In this document: piece after piece, positions 26,501-33,139 of the stretch
Position numbering within the stretch: position 1 is the stretch's first letter
How the letters are laid out: each line of letters begins with the position of its first letter
Assembly: GCA_002753105.1 (NCBI GenBank)
Contig: PDZT01000011.1
Coordinates: forward strand, 1-39,638
Origin: Deltaproteobacteria bacterium YD0425bin50
GTDB taxonomy: Bacteria; Desulfobacterota; Desulfobacteria; Desulfobacterales; YD0425bin50
Length of the DNA stretch: 39,638 bases
Direction of reading: 5' to 3'
Program-made: the position numbers and the translations under genes
Notes under the pieces: model-generated
Databases searched by the model: none
Told to the model about the DNA's origin: nothing
What the model saw: the letters and a program-made list of their open reading frames with translations, nothing else

Positions 26501-27451
26501 GGTGTAAACAAGCGATGGGGAACCAAAATTTGTGGAATAATAGAGATTGTAATTAGTATTATTATAATACGTCATATGCCAGACTCCGGCCTTATCTTCA
26601 AAAATACATTGTCCACCTACACTTATCCCACTTGTTATAGACGTAGAAGTATCCCATGTGCCGTATGAATTTTTTAAAGATTTTCCTAAAAAAAATTCTT
26701 TACTTTCAAAATCTGAAATAGGACAATATATATCTCCATTTCTTGAAAGAGTATTACTAAAGTTTGTGTAATTTTTAGTTAAATCGGGATTACCTGAAAT
26801 TCTATTAGATATAATAAACAAATTTGACAAGGTTTCTGTCGTGGTATTGAAAATTTTTTCTTTGACGGCCATGCCATAAGAAGACCAGTTAAGTCTTCGA
26901 TACAACAAATGCAGATTATTATCCGCATCTTTTATCATAGTAGAAGCGATATCTCTTGGACCTCCCCCTTCCCATCCTTCATTGCTATGAATATCTACTG
27001 TTTTGATCCAAGTTCCACCTGACAATGTATATAAAGCCGCATCACCATAACAACCATAATTATTAATACGATCTCCTTCTAATGAATAAATATATTTTTT
27101 CCCATTAAGACCAGTAGCGATAGAAGTTTCCGCAACTGCTTTTGAACGGTTAGCAACTAAACTATCACTCCAGCTATTCGTGCTGATGTTATATTCAGAG
27201 TACCTGAGTTGTTTGTCATTTCCATAAGCAAAATATAAATTCCCGTTACTATCTTCTAACAAGGAATTTTTCCCGAAAAATTTACCCAGATACATTACAC
27301 CTGGCCAATTAGAGTCATTAACATAACTAATATTATTGGAAATATTTTCAAAAGTTTTAAACTCTGTTACCGTTACCGTTGCTATTGTTAGAGAAACAAA
27401 AAATTGAAATGTCATTATAAAAAGCATACTAAACAAAAATAATTTTTTCAT
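20591..27451 (-). CDS. giant secreted repeat protein (InlB-type B-repeats and Ig-like repeats), probable surface adhesin
   Basis: A 2286-residue protein with a signal peptide (about 1-24) and AAGGAG before the ATG. Residues about 30-440 have short repeated motifs such as SNGNLYFAYGND and a probable beta-propeller of the sialidase/BNR kind. Residues about 440-1604 hold 16 copies of a ~72-residue divergent InlB B-repeat (YTLNV..NGTVTKEPN..., FSSWSGDASGT..., VTANF). Residues about 1604-2140 hold seven ~77-residue Ig-like repeats (LxISP..., GGxPPYxW, YxLTVTDS). The final ~145 residues form a unique domain. No LPXTG, autotransporter barrel or clear sorting domain is visible, so how it is held at the surface is unknown. 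Three 438 bp tandem units indicate recent expansion. Confidence 0.88.
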   Translation of the reverse strand: MKKLFLFSMLFIMTFQFFVSLTIATVTVTEFKTFENISNNISYVNDSNWPGVMYLGKFFGKNSLLEDSNGNLYFAYGNDKQLRYSEYNISTNSWSDSLVANRSKAVAETSIATGLNGKKYIYSLEGDRINNYGCYGDAALYTLSGGTWIKTVDIHSNEGWEGGGPRDIASTMIKDADNNLHLLYRRLNWSSYGMAVKEKIFNTTTETLSNLFIISNRISGNPDLTKNYTNFSNTLSRNGDIYCPISDFESKEFFLGKSLKNSYGTWDTSTSITSGISVGGQCIFEDKAGVWHMTYYNNTNYNLYYSTNFGSPSLVYTYTNGISYQPKDIFVTDSNIYILTMQYDYNQSIQGHIYLIIGDKQGNWEFQQISNESAYLVHPKNNWQYRYHDAYLVKKTDPNTEIPSLYVVYSTIGTACACTYGSPGGFSGCKIKILKVNLPQTSSTITASANTGGTTSPSGSVSVAQGGSQSFSITPNSCYQIADVTVDGVSVGAVSTYTFSNVTANHSIAATFSQPTYTLNVTSANGTVTKEPNKTSYTCDETVTLTVTPNTCYSFSSWSGDASGTATSTTVTMNANKTVTANFTQPTYTLNVTASNGTVTKEPNKTSYTCGETVTLTVTPNACYSFSSWSGDASGTATSTTVTMNANKTVTAYFTQPTYTLNVTAANGTVTKEPNKTSYTCGETVTITATPSTGYSFGSWSGDASGTSTSTTITMTANKSVTANFSQIQTYTLTKIPNPTAGGSISVSPDKTSYTSGESVTITVTPNTCYSFSSWSGDASGTATSTTVTMTANKTVTANFTQPTYTLNVTAANGTVTKEPNKTSYTCGETVTLTATPSTGYSFGSWSGDASVTSTTTTITMTANKSVTANFSQIQTYTLTKIPNPTAGGSISVSPDKTSYTSGETVTITVTPNTCYSFSGWSGDATGTSTGTTVTMNANKTVTANFTQPTYTLNVTAANGTVTKEPNKNSYTCGETVTLTATPSTGYSFGSWSGDASGTSTSTTITMTANKSVTANFSQIQTFTLTKISSPTAGGSISVSPDKTSYTTGETVTLTVTPNTCYSFSGWSGDASGTATSTTVTMTANKTITANFTQPTYTLSVAAANGTVTKEPNKTSYTCGETVTLTVTPNTCYNFSGWAGDVSGTSATTTVTMTGNKSVTANFAKKTFTLTITAANGTVTKNPNKTLYDCDEQIILTATPNSGYSFTSWSGGITGTDATKTLIINSNTAVTAKFDEIVPDTYTLTTTSGSGGCISRDVTQTAYTEGTIVTLTATPESCYHFSGWSGACANNSTSTCQLTMDGNKSATANFTIKTYSLSVTSTNGTVTPSPSGTTFTCGTSVTLSVTPNEGYVFTGWTGGATGTNSSITVTMNSDTVLTANFQKTVQPTLTLNANPATGGSITASPNQTSFNQGDSVTLTAVPNSPCYEFTGWSGACSGSNTSCTLVMNENKTVDAAFKLKQFTLTVSADNGTVSTSPYGSVFNCGTKVTLSAVPNTGYKFLKWSGDVTGELTGTSIVIEKNASVTAVFTPIDYTVTVSTSPTNSGQVVITPVKSTYSFGESVSISAEPAEGFRFDYWEGSFSGTTPTKSITVSQNIVVTAVFKNLIGLSISPGLAELLPQQVQTFTASGGEPPYSWASDNGSFDINSGPSVEYTAPTSCGENNCTITLTDKIGNKTTASVKVYSRLSLSPLTADIESGGSKEFTVSGGKTPYTATVTSGTIQVSTTEGIMNYNAPEEAGNVTLTVKDALDQTLTANINITTITLLTISPASISLNKGENVMFTAAGGKPAYTWSASGGKLLSNEGSQVTYISPDVGGEYAITLTDSKGQAVNATVTVYLDIQLTPIIATVIIESSEIKEFTAFGGVTPYTWSTTAGQIQGTGATITFIPPVITGEYELTVTDSEDKSSTALIRVISLPILTPTQVVLNPSETSQFTVTGGQSPYHWVVDMGSLSQTQGTQVSYIAPEKNGVYYLTVQDAMGHQSQSTIQVSGVLLISPFRVMAGIGEQVNFAIARGVEPYTWPDGSQEKIWTTSYDKVGRYDVVVTDSIGNSAMAVVQIMHAELMISPKKVFMQPEETYSFSVTEGAPPYNWSVEAGSLSNPEGDMVSYIAPEKAGVYQITVTDSMDKRGRAQIHVSVPTVNIEGNKKPNQGQINSGIVVDNVERYESKIKIDQKSQVNLSFPVDIPAGEKPFDIIAGVYYTSPNNPSMWIFRVDDFFTPFVIYQAGELPVYSSSEAGLSTTVDFYKGSLNGMPGEFDFFIGFVPQGGDIFKDMMFNIVPYSLEVE
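24155..25487 (-). repeat. three tandem ~438 bp coding repeats (higher-order InlB repeat dimers)
   Basis: The landmark CCTCCAGCAGTTGG recurs at 24348, 24786 and 25224, exactly 438 bp apart. Each unit encodes one pair of B-repeats (146 residues): a KEPNKTSYTCGE copy followed by an SPDKTSYTSGE copy. Nucleotide identity is high along the whole unit. Confidence 0.8.
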
Positions 27452-27495
27452 AAAATGCGTCTCCTTTATTTATTGTTATTGTTAATCTATTAATT

Positions 27496-27621
27496 GTCTG
27501 AACCGTGATTCACATGATTAAAGGATTTTCTTGAATAATCCCATAAATACCACTATTATTTTTAAATAAAAAACCATTATAATCATGATAATCCGTTAAT
27601 CATGAGAATCAAGGTTCAGAC
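27496..27621. repeat. 126 bp inverted-repeat element with GTCTGAACC ends
   Basis: The ends match as complements over about 35 bp: GTCTGAACCGTGATTCACAT at the left, with the reverse complement at the right differing at a few bases, then GATTAA.GGATT. The AT-rich centre has no coding frame. The GTCTGAACC..TGATT terminal sequence is, from memory, a dispersed repeat found in many bacterial genomes. Confidence 0.75.
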
Positions 27622-27699
27622 TAAGGAAACCATTCCCGAGGGTAAAACATAAGCCAAATTTTGCGTTGACCCATAATAGATTTATAGAAATAAGTACTG

Positions 27700-27803
27700 C
27701 TGATATGCTGATATGCTGATATGCTGATATGCTGATATGCTGATATGCTGATATGCTGATATGCTGATATGCTGATATGCTGATATGCTGATATGCTGAT
27801 ATG
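27700..27803. repeat. perfect 13-copy tandem octamer (CTGATATG)
   Basis: The 8-base unit CTGATATG is repeated 13 times without error over 104 bp, in the gap between the giant adhesin-like gene and the PIN toxin gene. The unit length is not a multiple of three and no gene crosses it. It is a candidate slippage-variable tract. Confidence 0.95.
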
Positions 27804-27876
27804 GTAAGGGATGTTTTGGATTTGTCAAGATATTTTTTTGAATTTTGGATAATTTTTTCATTTTGAGTTCATGGTT

Positions 27877-28320
27877 TTAGCTGTAGTTTGTAAGCAATAA
27901 TGCACGAAATCCTGCTTGTTGAAAATGCTCATCAGTAGTTAACGCATCCATAATTTTTCGATTTCGCATGATGATGAAAGATATGCAATCTGTCATACCC
28001 CATTCTTTATCTGGTCGCTCACAGTAAAGTTGAAACGCTTGTGTATAGTGATATAATGTCAAAGGAACAATAGTAATATTTGGATCTTCTTGAATTGACC
28101 GTAGCAATTCTATTGAAGCAGAGCGGTATCTCTGTTTTGATAAAGCGTTTCCAATTTCTAACATTACTGCACGAGTTGTTACCATGCGTGTTTGATTTGT
28201 TTCTAACTCATCAGCGAGTGCGATTGCTCGTTCGTGATGAGAATCTCGCCATACTGACAATGCGATAGCATAAGATGCGTCAAGAAATACTTCAACTTTC
28301 GTGTTGGATTTTTTTTTCAT
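27877..28320 (-). CDS. vapC: PIN-domain toxin (VapC-type ribonuclease)
   Basis: VapC-type toxins cut RNA, often tRNA or rRNA, and are neutralised by a cognate antitoxin. From the ATG at 28320 the protein is 147 residues with all expected acidic positions: Asp14 (FLDASYAIAL), Glu55 (VMLEIGNAL), Asp111 (GMTDCISFIIM) and Asp130 (TTDEHF). An upstream in-frame ATG at 28362 would add 14 unrelated residues and is less likely. The start lies inside the last 29 bp of the upstream antitoxin-like gene, the classic overlapping arrangement of toxin-antitoxin pairs. The active site is complete, so the toxin is probably functional. Confidence 0.88.
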   Translation of the reverse strand: MKKKSNTKVEVFLDASYAIALSVWRDSHHERAIALADELETNQTRMVTTRAVMLEIGNALSKQRYRSASIELLRSIQEDPNITIVPLTLYHYTQAFQLYCERPDKEWGMTDCISFIIMRNRKIMDALTTDEHFQQAGFRALLLTNYS

Positions 28321-28525
28321 ATAAATACGTTTCCAAATTTTGTGACCAATCCCGTGGTCCATCTAAATTAAGAGATCGAGCTGTTTTAAGAAAAGACAGG
28401 TTTTTCTTCTCAACAGGCGAGGTTTTCTCTATAATAATCGACACACATGTATTAGGTACAATTTGGGGTTTTTGAGTTGGTCGGAAAACCTTACCATCAA
28501 ATATTGCTTCTATCGGCTGTGTCAT
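28292..28525 (-). CDS. AF2212-type putative antitoxin (DUF104)
   Basis: A 77-residue protein whose N-terminus (PIEAIFDGKVFRPTQ, then VPNTCVSIIIE) matches the small beta-barrel family known as antitoxin AF2212-like or DUF104. Its C-terminal half is helical and would wrap around the toxin. The ATG is preceded by GGAGA. The gene overlaps the PIN toxin gene by 29 bp, so the pair should be translationally coupled and form one toxin-antitoxin module. Identification rests on the N-terminal motif and the gene order. Confidence 0.82.
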   Translation of the reverse strand: MTQPIEAIFDGKVFRPTQKPQIVPNTCVSIIIEKTSPVEKKNLSFLKTARSLNLDGPRDWSQNLETYLYEKKIQHES

Positions 28526-28565
28526 AAAAAAATCTCCACTAATTCATATAGGTACCACTCTCATA

Positions 28566-28620
28566 AACTGCGTTATTCTGGATTCCCGATTTCGTGGGAA
28601 TAACGATAACGAACGCAGTT
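28566..28620. repeat. palindromic repeat (half unit of the GGAATCCAG class)
   Basis: AACTGCGTT (28566-28574) pairs with AACGCAGTT (28612-28620). Inside, GATTCCC and GGGAAT form a second hairpin around GATTTCGT. It separates the DUF433 gene from the AF2212/PIN pair and touches the end of the DUF433 gene. Confidence 0.7.
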
Positions 28621-28624
28621 ATTC

Positions 28625-28990
28625 TCATTTTTCTTGAATTTGTTGTATAATTTCGTCTCGATGAGAACGGAAATACGCCCATGCATTGACTAAATCTTCT
28701 ACTCTTAACGTAGGATACCATTGAAGCAACTCCCCATCGGTCGTTCCCAATTGTTTTGCTTGGACTAATAGCCACACCGGAATTCTCGTTCTGACAATAC
28801 AGGGTTCTCCTCCACAAACGGTAGGAATGGACTCAATCCCGGGAAAAACATCGCCCATATCTTGTACAATCCATTGTAATACGACTGCTTTTTCAGGTCG
28901 TCGTAGCGATGAAATCAATTGAAAAACGATTTCTAGCTTATTATTATTGGTTAAATTTTTTTTTGCATATTCTATTCTATTCTTCAACAA
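28625..28990 (-). CDS. DUF433 family protein (antitoxin-like), probably orphaned
   Basis: The 121 residues match the DUF433 pattern from about residue 45 on: DMGDVFPGIESIPTVCGGEP, then CIVRTRIPVWLLVQAKQLG, YPTLRVEDLVNAWAYFRSH and EIIQQIQ. In many genomes this protein precedes a DUF5615 PIN-like partner, with which it is thought to form a toxin-antitoxin pair. Here no partner follows. The gene stops after QIQEK, a few residues short of the usual QI.ENEE ending, and a palindromic repeat begins at once. The start is TTG at 28990, immediately after an in-frame TAG, with only a weak AGAG ahead of it. An ATG start would lose the N-terminal helices. Confidence 0.75.
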   Translation of the reverse strand: MLKNRIEYAKKNLTNNNKLEIVFQLISSLRRPEKAVVLQWIVQDMGDVFPGIESIPTVCGGEPCIVRTRIPVWLLVQAKQLGTTDGELLQWYPTLRVEDLVNAWAYFRSHRDEIIQQIQEK

Positions 28991-29292
28991 CTACTCTTTT
29001 TTTATTCGGAATGAGTTTAGAGTGTATAGTGTTGATTTTATAGAAGAGCCATTAATTGTCAACACTAAAAACACTAAAAACGAAAAACTTTTTAGTATAT
29101 TTACAGGAAAGCATAGTTATTGACTATGCGATATTGAAGTGAAGTGGTTTGATTTTATTGAATTTTATTTTAGCAGGTAAACTGATACTCCAAGCATATT
29201 GAATACCAAAGTTGAGATTGCAAAAATATCAGGTAGTCTCGTTTTCTATTTATGTAATGATTACGAAACACAGGATAGTTATGTTTTATTTG
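28991..29292. other. gene-free stretch with small hairpins
   Basis: No frame in this 302 bp stretch looks like a gene. It holds AACACTAAAA repeated twice, an ACTAAAAA/TTTTTAGT stem near 29065-29095, and a perfect GCATAGT/ACTATGC hairpin with a 5-base loop (29111-29129). Nothing further is recognised. Confidence 0.5.
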
Positions 29293-29676
29293 CTATGTTT
29301 CTTCAAATTTTTGCAATACTCGTATCACCACGTCTTCCTTTAAATCCAAAAACTCTGCTATTTCCTTAATAGAAAACCCCTTTCGATGCAATTTGCGAAT
29401 ACCCTGATTTCTGCCAAGTTCAATGCCCTGATTTCTGCCAAGCACAATGCCCTGATTCCTCCCAACTTCAATACCCTGAATCATCCCAACTTCAATACCC
29501 TGAATCATCCCCTGATCATATCCAATTCTCATAATATCGCCTCGTATTTCCATAATCTTTTCTCCTCCCTCTAATTTTTCAATTTCTTCGTAATAGAGTT
29601 TTTTCTTGATGTCATCTGTGATTTCCATTGAAAAATCAATAAACTTAAATAGTGCCCTTTTGGAGGGCGAACACAA
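29293..29676 (-). pseudogene. C-terminal remnant of an Rpn/PD-(D/E)XK nuclease-transposase family gene
   Basis: Only the tail of this family is present: FIDFSMEITDD.KKKLYYEEIEKLEGGEKIMEI, a coiled region, and a C-terminal helix-turn-helix-like end (HRKGFSIKEIAEFLDLKEDVV). The N-terminal nuclease core is missing. The first ~9 residues of the open frame (MCSPSKRAL) are encoded by a palindromic repeat, so the gene was truncated there. The middle holds 4.5 copies of a 24 bp unit coding for eight-residue repeats such as GRNQGIEL. It is very unlikely to be active. Confidence 0.75.
29402..29510 (-). repeat. 4.5 tandem copies of a 24 bp unit in the Rpn remnant
   Basis: Units start at 29402, 29426, 29450, 29474 and 29498, each beginning CCCTGA on the plus strand. 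They encode GMIQGIEV and GRNQGIxL octapeptides, and the first two and last two units are most alike. Confidence 0.8.
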
Positions 29677-29689
29677 GGTTCGCCCCTAC
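29653..29689. repeat. short palindromic repeat (GGGCGAAC/GTTCGCCC)
   Basis: GGGCGAAC (29665-29672) and GTTCGCCC (29678-29685) form a perfect 8 bp stem with loop ACAAG, preceded by GCCC..GGGC at 29653. This GTAGGGGCGAACCTTGTG-like motif is a familiar dispersed repeat. It marks the truncated end of the Rpn remnant. Confidence 0.65.
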
Positions 29690-29762
29690 AATTCTGTTAC
29701 GGCAGAAATACCGTATCCTTTTAGGAACGGAACGGAAACTAAATAAGTTGCTCATTTTTTTA

Positions 29763-29829
29763 ACCACGAGATACACGAAGAGCACGAAAAATGCTTTGTG
29801 TATTTCGTGTATTTCGTGTTTTTCGTGGT
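29763..29829. repeat. inverted repeat of the ACCACGAA..CACGAA class
   Basis: ACCACGAG, ACACGAAG and CACGAAAA on the left face TTTCGTGT, TTTCGTGT and TTTCGTGGT on the right, giving a 67 bp imperfect palindrome built from CACGAA words. It holds no gene of its own. Confidence 0.65.
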
Positions 29830-29848
29830 CAAAAAATGATGAACGAAA

Positions 29849-29899
29849 GTCGCATCAAACGGGCAAGAAGCTATTGAAGCACTTGAAAAAAATTCTTAT
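29849..29899 (+). pseudogene. possible 17-residue relic of a receiver domain
   Basis: The frame starting at 29849 reads VASNGQEAIEALEKNSY, which matches helix 2 and the start of strand 3 of many response-regulator receivers (A.NGQEALEALEKN.YD). It then continues into the 3' end of the opposite-strand gene. No start, upstream or downstream receiver parts are present, so it can only be a fragment, or a chance match. Confidence 0.35.
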
Positions 29900-29911
29900 G
29901 TTTTTCTCCCT

Positions 29912-32113
29912 TTAAAACAGCGCATAAGAAAGACGCAATAAAACTCGTTGATCCCGAGATAGAGGTTTCTCCTCAGTATTGATGTCTGCATCCCGAATCA
30001 GCTTGGTGATGAAGTTTAATGAAGCGTATTTGCCTAAGCGAAACGATAACGAATTTTCCAGATTCACGATAGATTCATCAAAATTATCAAACGGTTGCAG
30101 AACATCTATCTCTGTATTCATCACAATCCAACGCAAGATTCGCAATTTACTAATTAAAGCAAGTTCCACACCCTTCTTGTAATGACTTTTCAACTCTTGT
30201 ATTTCAAACTCAGTTGTATCGGATTGATCACGTTCGGTATATAAGTTTTTCACTAATACTTGACGCGCTCCAAGACCTATACGTACATCCATACCAAGAT
30301 AGACATTTTTACATAGAGTTAGGTTAGCCCCAGCACTTTCCCTAAAAGATAAAAGTGAAAATGACTCACTGAGATCAATTTTATCTCGATTGGACAATTG
30401 ATTCAATCGGTTGCCTTTGTTGTCTGTAATACTAATCGTAGTAGGCTCGTCAAAAAACATAGTTCTCGGAAAAAAATTCGTTTCAACGTTAAATCGACCA
30501 TATGGCCCAATCCATGATTTATACCGATAGATGTAAATCGTATCGACATCAAAATTATCAAGATTATTCTCATAATCCTTGCTGCTAGGCCGCTTTGTCT
30601 GGCCTTCCTCTAACTCAACACGCAGATTTAAAAAATTTTTTTCTTTTTCATAAGTAATATTGTTATCCACAAAAAGACTGAATGATGTGGTATCCCCATT
30701 TTCAATTCCGGAAATATTATTCGTATTCTGAAAGCTAAAATTTCCACCTAAAAGGCTGTTAAATTTCCAGTTTCCAATTTTTTGATGTTCTTTTTCTTCA
30801 GTCCAAGGCGTTACGCCAGCTCCCATAAAATCTTCTGTTATAGAATCCATGACAAGGGTAAAATGAGTAAGCTTGCCGGGTTCAAGATAAACTGTAGCAA
30901 AATTTTTTCTCGCTCGGTACGTTTCACCTACTTTTATAATTTTGTATAATCCGGGTTTTAAAAGCCATGTTTGAACTACCTCACCACTTTGTTCATCCAC
31001 TCCAAAACCAGTTCCATAGACTTCCCGATTTGCGGAATTCAGTACTTCATAACTGCCACGAATGGATACGTTGCGTTCATCCACAACTCTGACCACCAGT
31101 CCTGACCATGTTGGTTGAACAACATTGACTTGATCCGCAATAATAGTAACCTTGAATAGACTTAGCTGTGATCCAACTCCAGAACCTATAAAAATTTCAT
31201 ATTCACCGGGGGCAAGAAAAATTTTTTTACCGGTTTCACCGGTTATGTTGAGTTTTCCTTTTGTCCGAATTTCAAATAAGGGTTCCCGATTTGAATTCGT
31301 CATCGCAGGAATAAACAGCGCGCCTTTTCCCAATGGGATGGGTCTGGCATCAAGAGCTATTTGATCTCGAACAGGCTGAGATTCCCATGATTCATGATTC
31401 TTTATTTCAGAATAAATTGAGTTTTTTACAGGTTCTGTGATGGTTTTGGAAAAACTAGATATAAATGTCGGAGGTTTAAATACAGAAGGTGAAACATTTT
31501 GTTGAGTAGAAAAAAAGTGATCGACTTTTACGGTGAGCTGAAACAATTCATACATCATCATTTGGCTAAGCGTTTGAACAACCATTTCCGGTGATTTGAC
31601 CAGAACCTTTTCTGTACGGTCAAATTGATGAACCACAACCACTTTACCCGATTTATTATTAATAAGCTGGTATCTCATGGCCAAGTGAGCGGATGCAGAT
31701 TCCCCGTCACTCAATTCTTCAATGTTTTGAATCTCAGTATTTAAGGCATAATCTGGGATAGATGTTTCAATGGTTGACAGCACCTGACTAAACAGATGAG
31801 TCTGCCGCAATTGACCTATAATCATTTCTGAAATCATTTTCTGAGGTTTTATACTCCACAAATGATGTGGGTAATATTCAAGTTTATAAGGCGAATAGCG
31901 ATATACCAGTTCTAAACGGTCATAGAGCGGATCAATAGCTGGCGGCTGGACTAAAACCTGATAAGAAAATTTAGGGGATACAGTAGAAATATCCCGTTTC
32001 GCAGGTTGCGTTAACACATAATACTGGCGGTTAATTTTCGTTCTGAAGCAGCCAACAAAAGCAACAGCAATCAGAATGACTAAAACAAGTTTCAGGTACT
32101 TCCTGTTGTTCAT
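29912..32113 (-). CDS. MCE-operon outer-membrane lipoprotein fused to a predicted beta-barrel
   Basis: This 733-residue protein starts with a lipoprotein signal and Cys22 (VAFVGC). Residues about 25-205 form an ABC-transport auxiliary domain of the PqiC type (YYVLTQPAKR..., VQPPAIDPLYDRLELVYR, and a conserved ending QTLSQMMMYELFQL). Residues about 250-420 contain two small beta-sandwich segments (LAPGEYEIFIGSG and LLKPGLYKIIKVG) like PEGA-type domains. The last ~310 residues alternate polar and hydrophobic residues, are rich in Tyr and Phe, and end in LRLSYALF, as expected for an outer-membrane barrel with a C-terminal Phe. It is the last gene of the MCE operon, 30 bp after the MlaD-like gene. 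The fusion is unusual; the barrel call is from composition and pattern only. Confidence 0.75.
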   Translation of the reverse strand: MNNRKYLKLVLVILIAVAFVGCFRTKINRQYYVLTQPAKRDISTVSPKFSYQVLVQPPAIDPLYDRLELVYRYSPYKLEYYPHHLWSIKPQKMISEMIIGQLRQTHLFSQVLSTIETSIPDYALNTEIQNIEELSDGESASAHLAMRYQLINNKSGKVVVVHQFDRTEKVLVKSPEMVVQTLSQMMMYELFQLTVKVDHFFSTQQNVSPSVFKPPTFISSFSKTITEPVKNSIYSEIKNHESWESQPVRDQIALDARPIPLGKGALFIPAMTNSNREPLFEIRTKGKLNITGETGKKIFLAPGEYEIFIGSGVGSQLSLFKVTIIADQVNVVQPTWSGLVVRVVDERNVSIRGSYEVLNSANREVYGTGFGVDEQSGEVVQTWLLKPGLYKIIKVGETYRARKNFATVYLEPGKLTHFTLVMDSITEDFMGAGVTPWTEEKEHQKIGNWKFNSLLGGNFSFQNTNNISGIENGDTTSFSLFVDNNITYEKEKNFLNLRVELEEGQTKRPSSKDYENNLDNFDVDTIYIYRYKSWIGPYGRFNVETNFFPRTMFFDEPTTISITDNKGNRLNQLSNRDKIDLSESFSLLSFRESAGANLTLCKNVYLGMDVRIGLGARQVLVKNLYTERDQSDTTEFEIQELKSHYKKGVELALISKLRILRWIVMNTEIDVLQPFDNFDESIVNLENSLSFRLGKYASLNFITKLIRDADINTEEKPLSRDQRVLLRLSYALF

Positions 32114-32143
32114 GGTATTAATTCCTTGTCTGATACGTTTGAT

Positions 32144-33139
32144 TTAGTCCTCTTCATGAACTCCTAAAAATAATGAAGATGGGTTTTCCTGAATGATCCG
32201 GCTAAAATTTTTTAAATTTTCAGATGCCTGATTCAAATAGTCCAATGTAGCCGCCAGATTCGTCTGGTTTCTAGCAATGGTTAAATTCAATGTTTTAATC
32301 ATTTGCTGAGTATCTGCAACAATCGTTTTTAAAGACGGATCATGTACTAATTCACTTGCATCTGAAATGAGTTGATCTGTTTTTTTCAAAATGACTGAAA
32401 GTGTTTCACGCTCTTCTTTCAGCCCGGTAATCAATCCTTGAGCAGCTTCTAATGTTTTGTAAAGTACTGGGCGGTTTTCAGTCAACATGGCGCTAATTGT
32501 TTTCAATTCTTCCTGCATTGCTGAAGATGCCTGAGTCAAATTTTGAACAAGTTGAACAATCGAAGGTCGGGAACTTGTCATTATTGCTTCTGTCTCAGAT
32601 AAAATCCGATCCATTCTGTCAAACAGTGATACTAATTTTATGCTATTTTCTTCTCTGGTTAATACGAGTAAATTATTAAGTATCTGTTCTGTTTTAAGTG
32701 CAATAGACGTTGCCTTACCTGTTAGAGTATCTACAAATGAAATTTCTTCGGGGATTTCACCACCGGGTGATAATTTTGGGGAAGCATCCGTACTTTTAAT
32801 CAGTTCAATGTATTTAAGACCTGTAATTCCCAAAGAAGTGGATACAGCCCGGGTATCTTGTTTAATTGGGGTGTTATGTTCAACACTAATGGTTAACAGG
32901 GTAGTCGAAACACTTTCTGGATCTACCTGAATAGATTCAATCCGACCCACCTGAACACCATTGTACTTAACAGTTGACCCGATCTCCAAACCACTGACTG
33001 AAGTGGCCAGCCGAATACTATATTGATCACGATTTTGAGTAAAATGAGTTCCTGTTAGCGCAACGAGTGTTCCTACAAGTACTGTAACTGCAAAAAAAAC
33101 AAAAATTCCAAGTCTGGCTTTTTGGGTTTGAGTGATCAT
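32144..33139 (-). CDS. mlaD: MCE (MlaD-type) lipid-binding membrane protein
   Basis: MlaD-type proteins sit in the inner membrane, form hexameric rings in the periplasm and carry lipids between membranes. This 331-residue protein has one N-terminal membrane helix (about 10-30) and a single MCE domain (about 38-115, with VSGLEIGSTVKYNGVQVGRIESIQVD). After that comes a ~190-residue helical tail with repeated LLVLTREENS- and LTEN-type heptads, typical of the longer MCE proteins whose helices form a tube. The start ATG overlaps the stop of the ATPase gene by 4 bp (ATGA). Whether the helices span the periplasm cannot be judged here. Confidence 0.92.
   Translation of the reverse strand: MITQTQKARLGIFVFFAVTVLVGTLVALTGTHFTQNRDQYSIRLATSVSGLEIGSTVKYNGVQVGRIESIQVDPESVSTTLLTISVEHNTPIKQDTRAVSTSLGITGLKYIELIKSTDASPKLSPGGEIPEEISFVDTLTGKATSIALKTEQILNNLLVLTREENSIKLVSLFDRMDRILSETEAIMTSSRPSIVQLVQNLTQASSAMQEELKTISAMLTENRPVLYKTLEAAQGLITGLKEERETLSVILKKTDQLISDASELVHDPSLKTIVADTQQMIKTLNLTIARNQTNLAATLDYLNQASENLKNFSRIIQENPSSLFLGVHEED

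Noticed and set aside
27700-27803. CRISPR array
   Set aside because: The repeats are only 8 bp and directly adjacent with no spacers, and no cas genes are present.
28539-28817. Minus-strand frame with VIPTKSGIQ-like residues
   Set aside because: This is the usual translation of the GGAATCCAG-type palindromic repeat and overlaps the DUF433 gene in another frame.
29652-29915. Open frame of 87 codons on the plus strand
   Set aside because: It is translated from two palindromic repeats and the 3' edge of the opposite gene, and has no family resemblance or ribosome-binding site.
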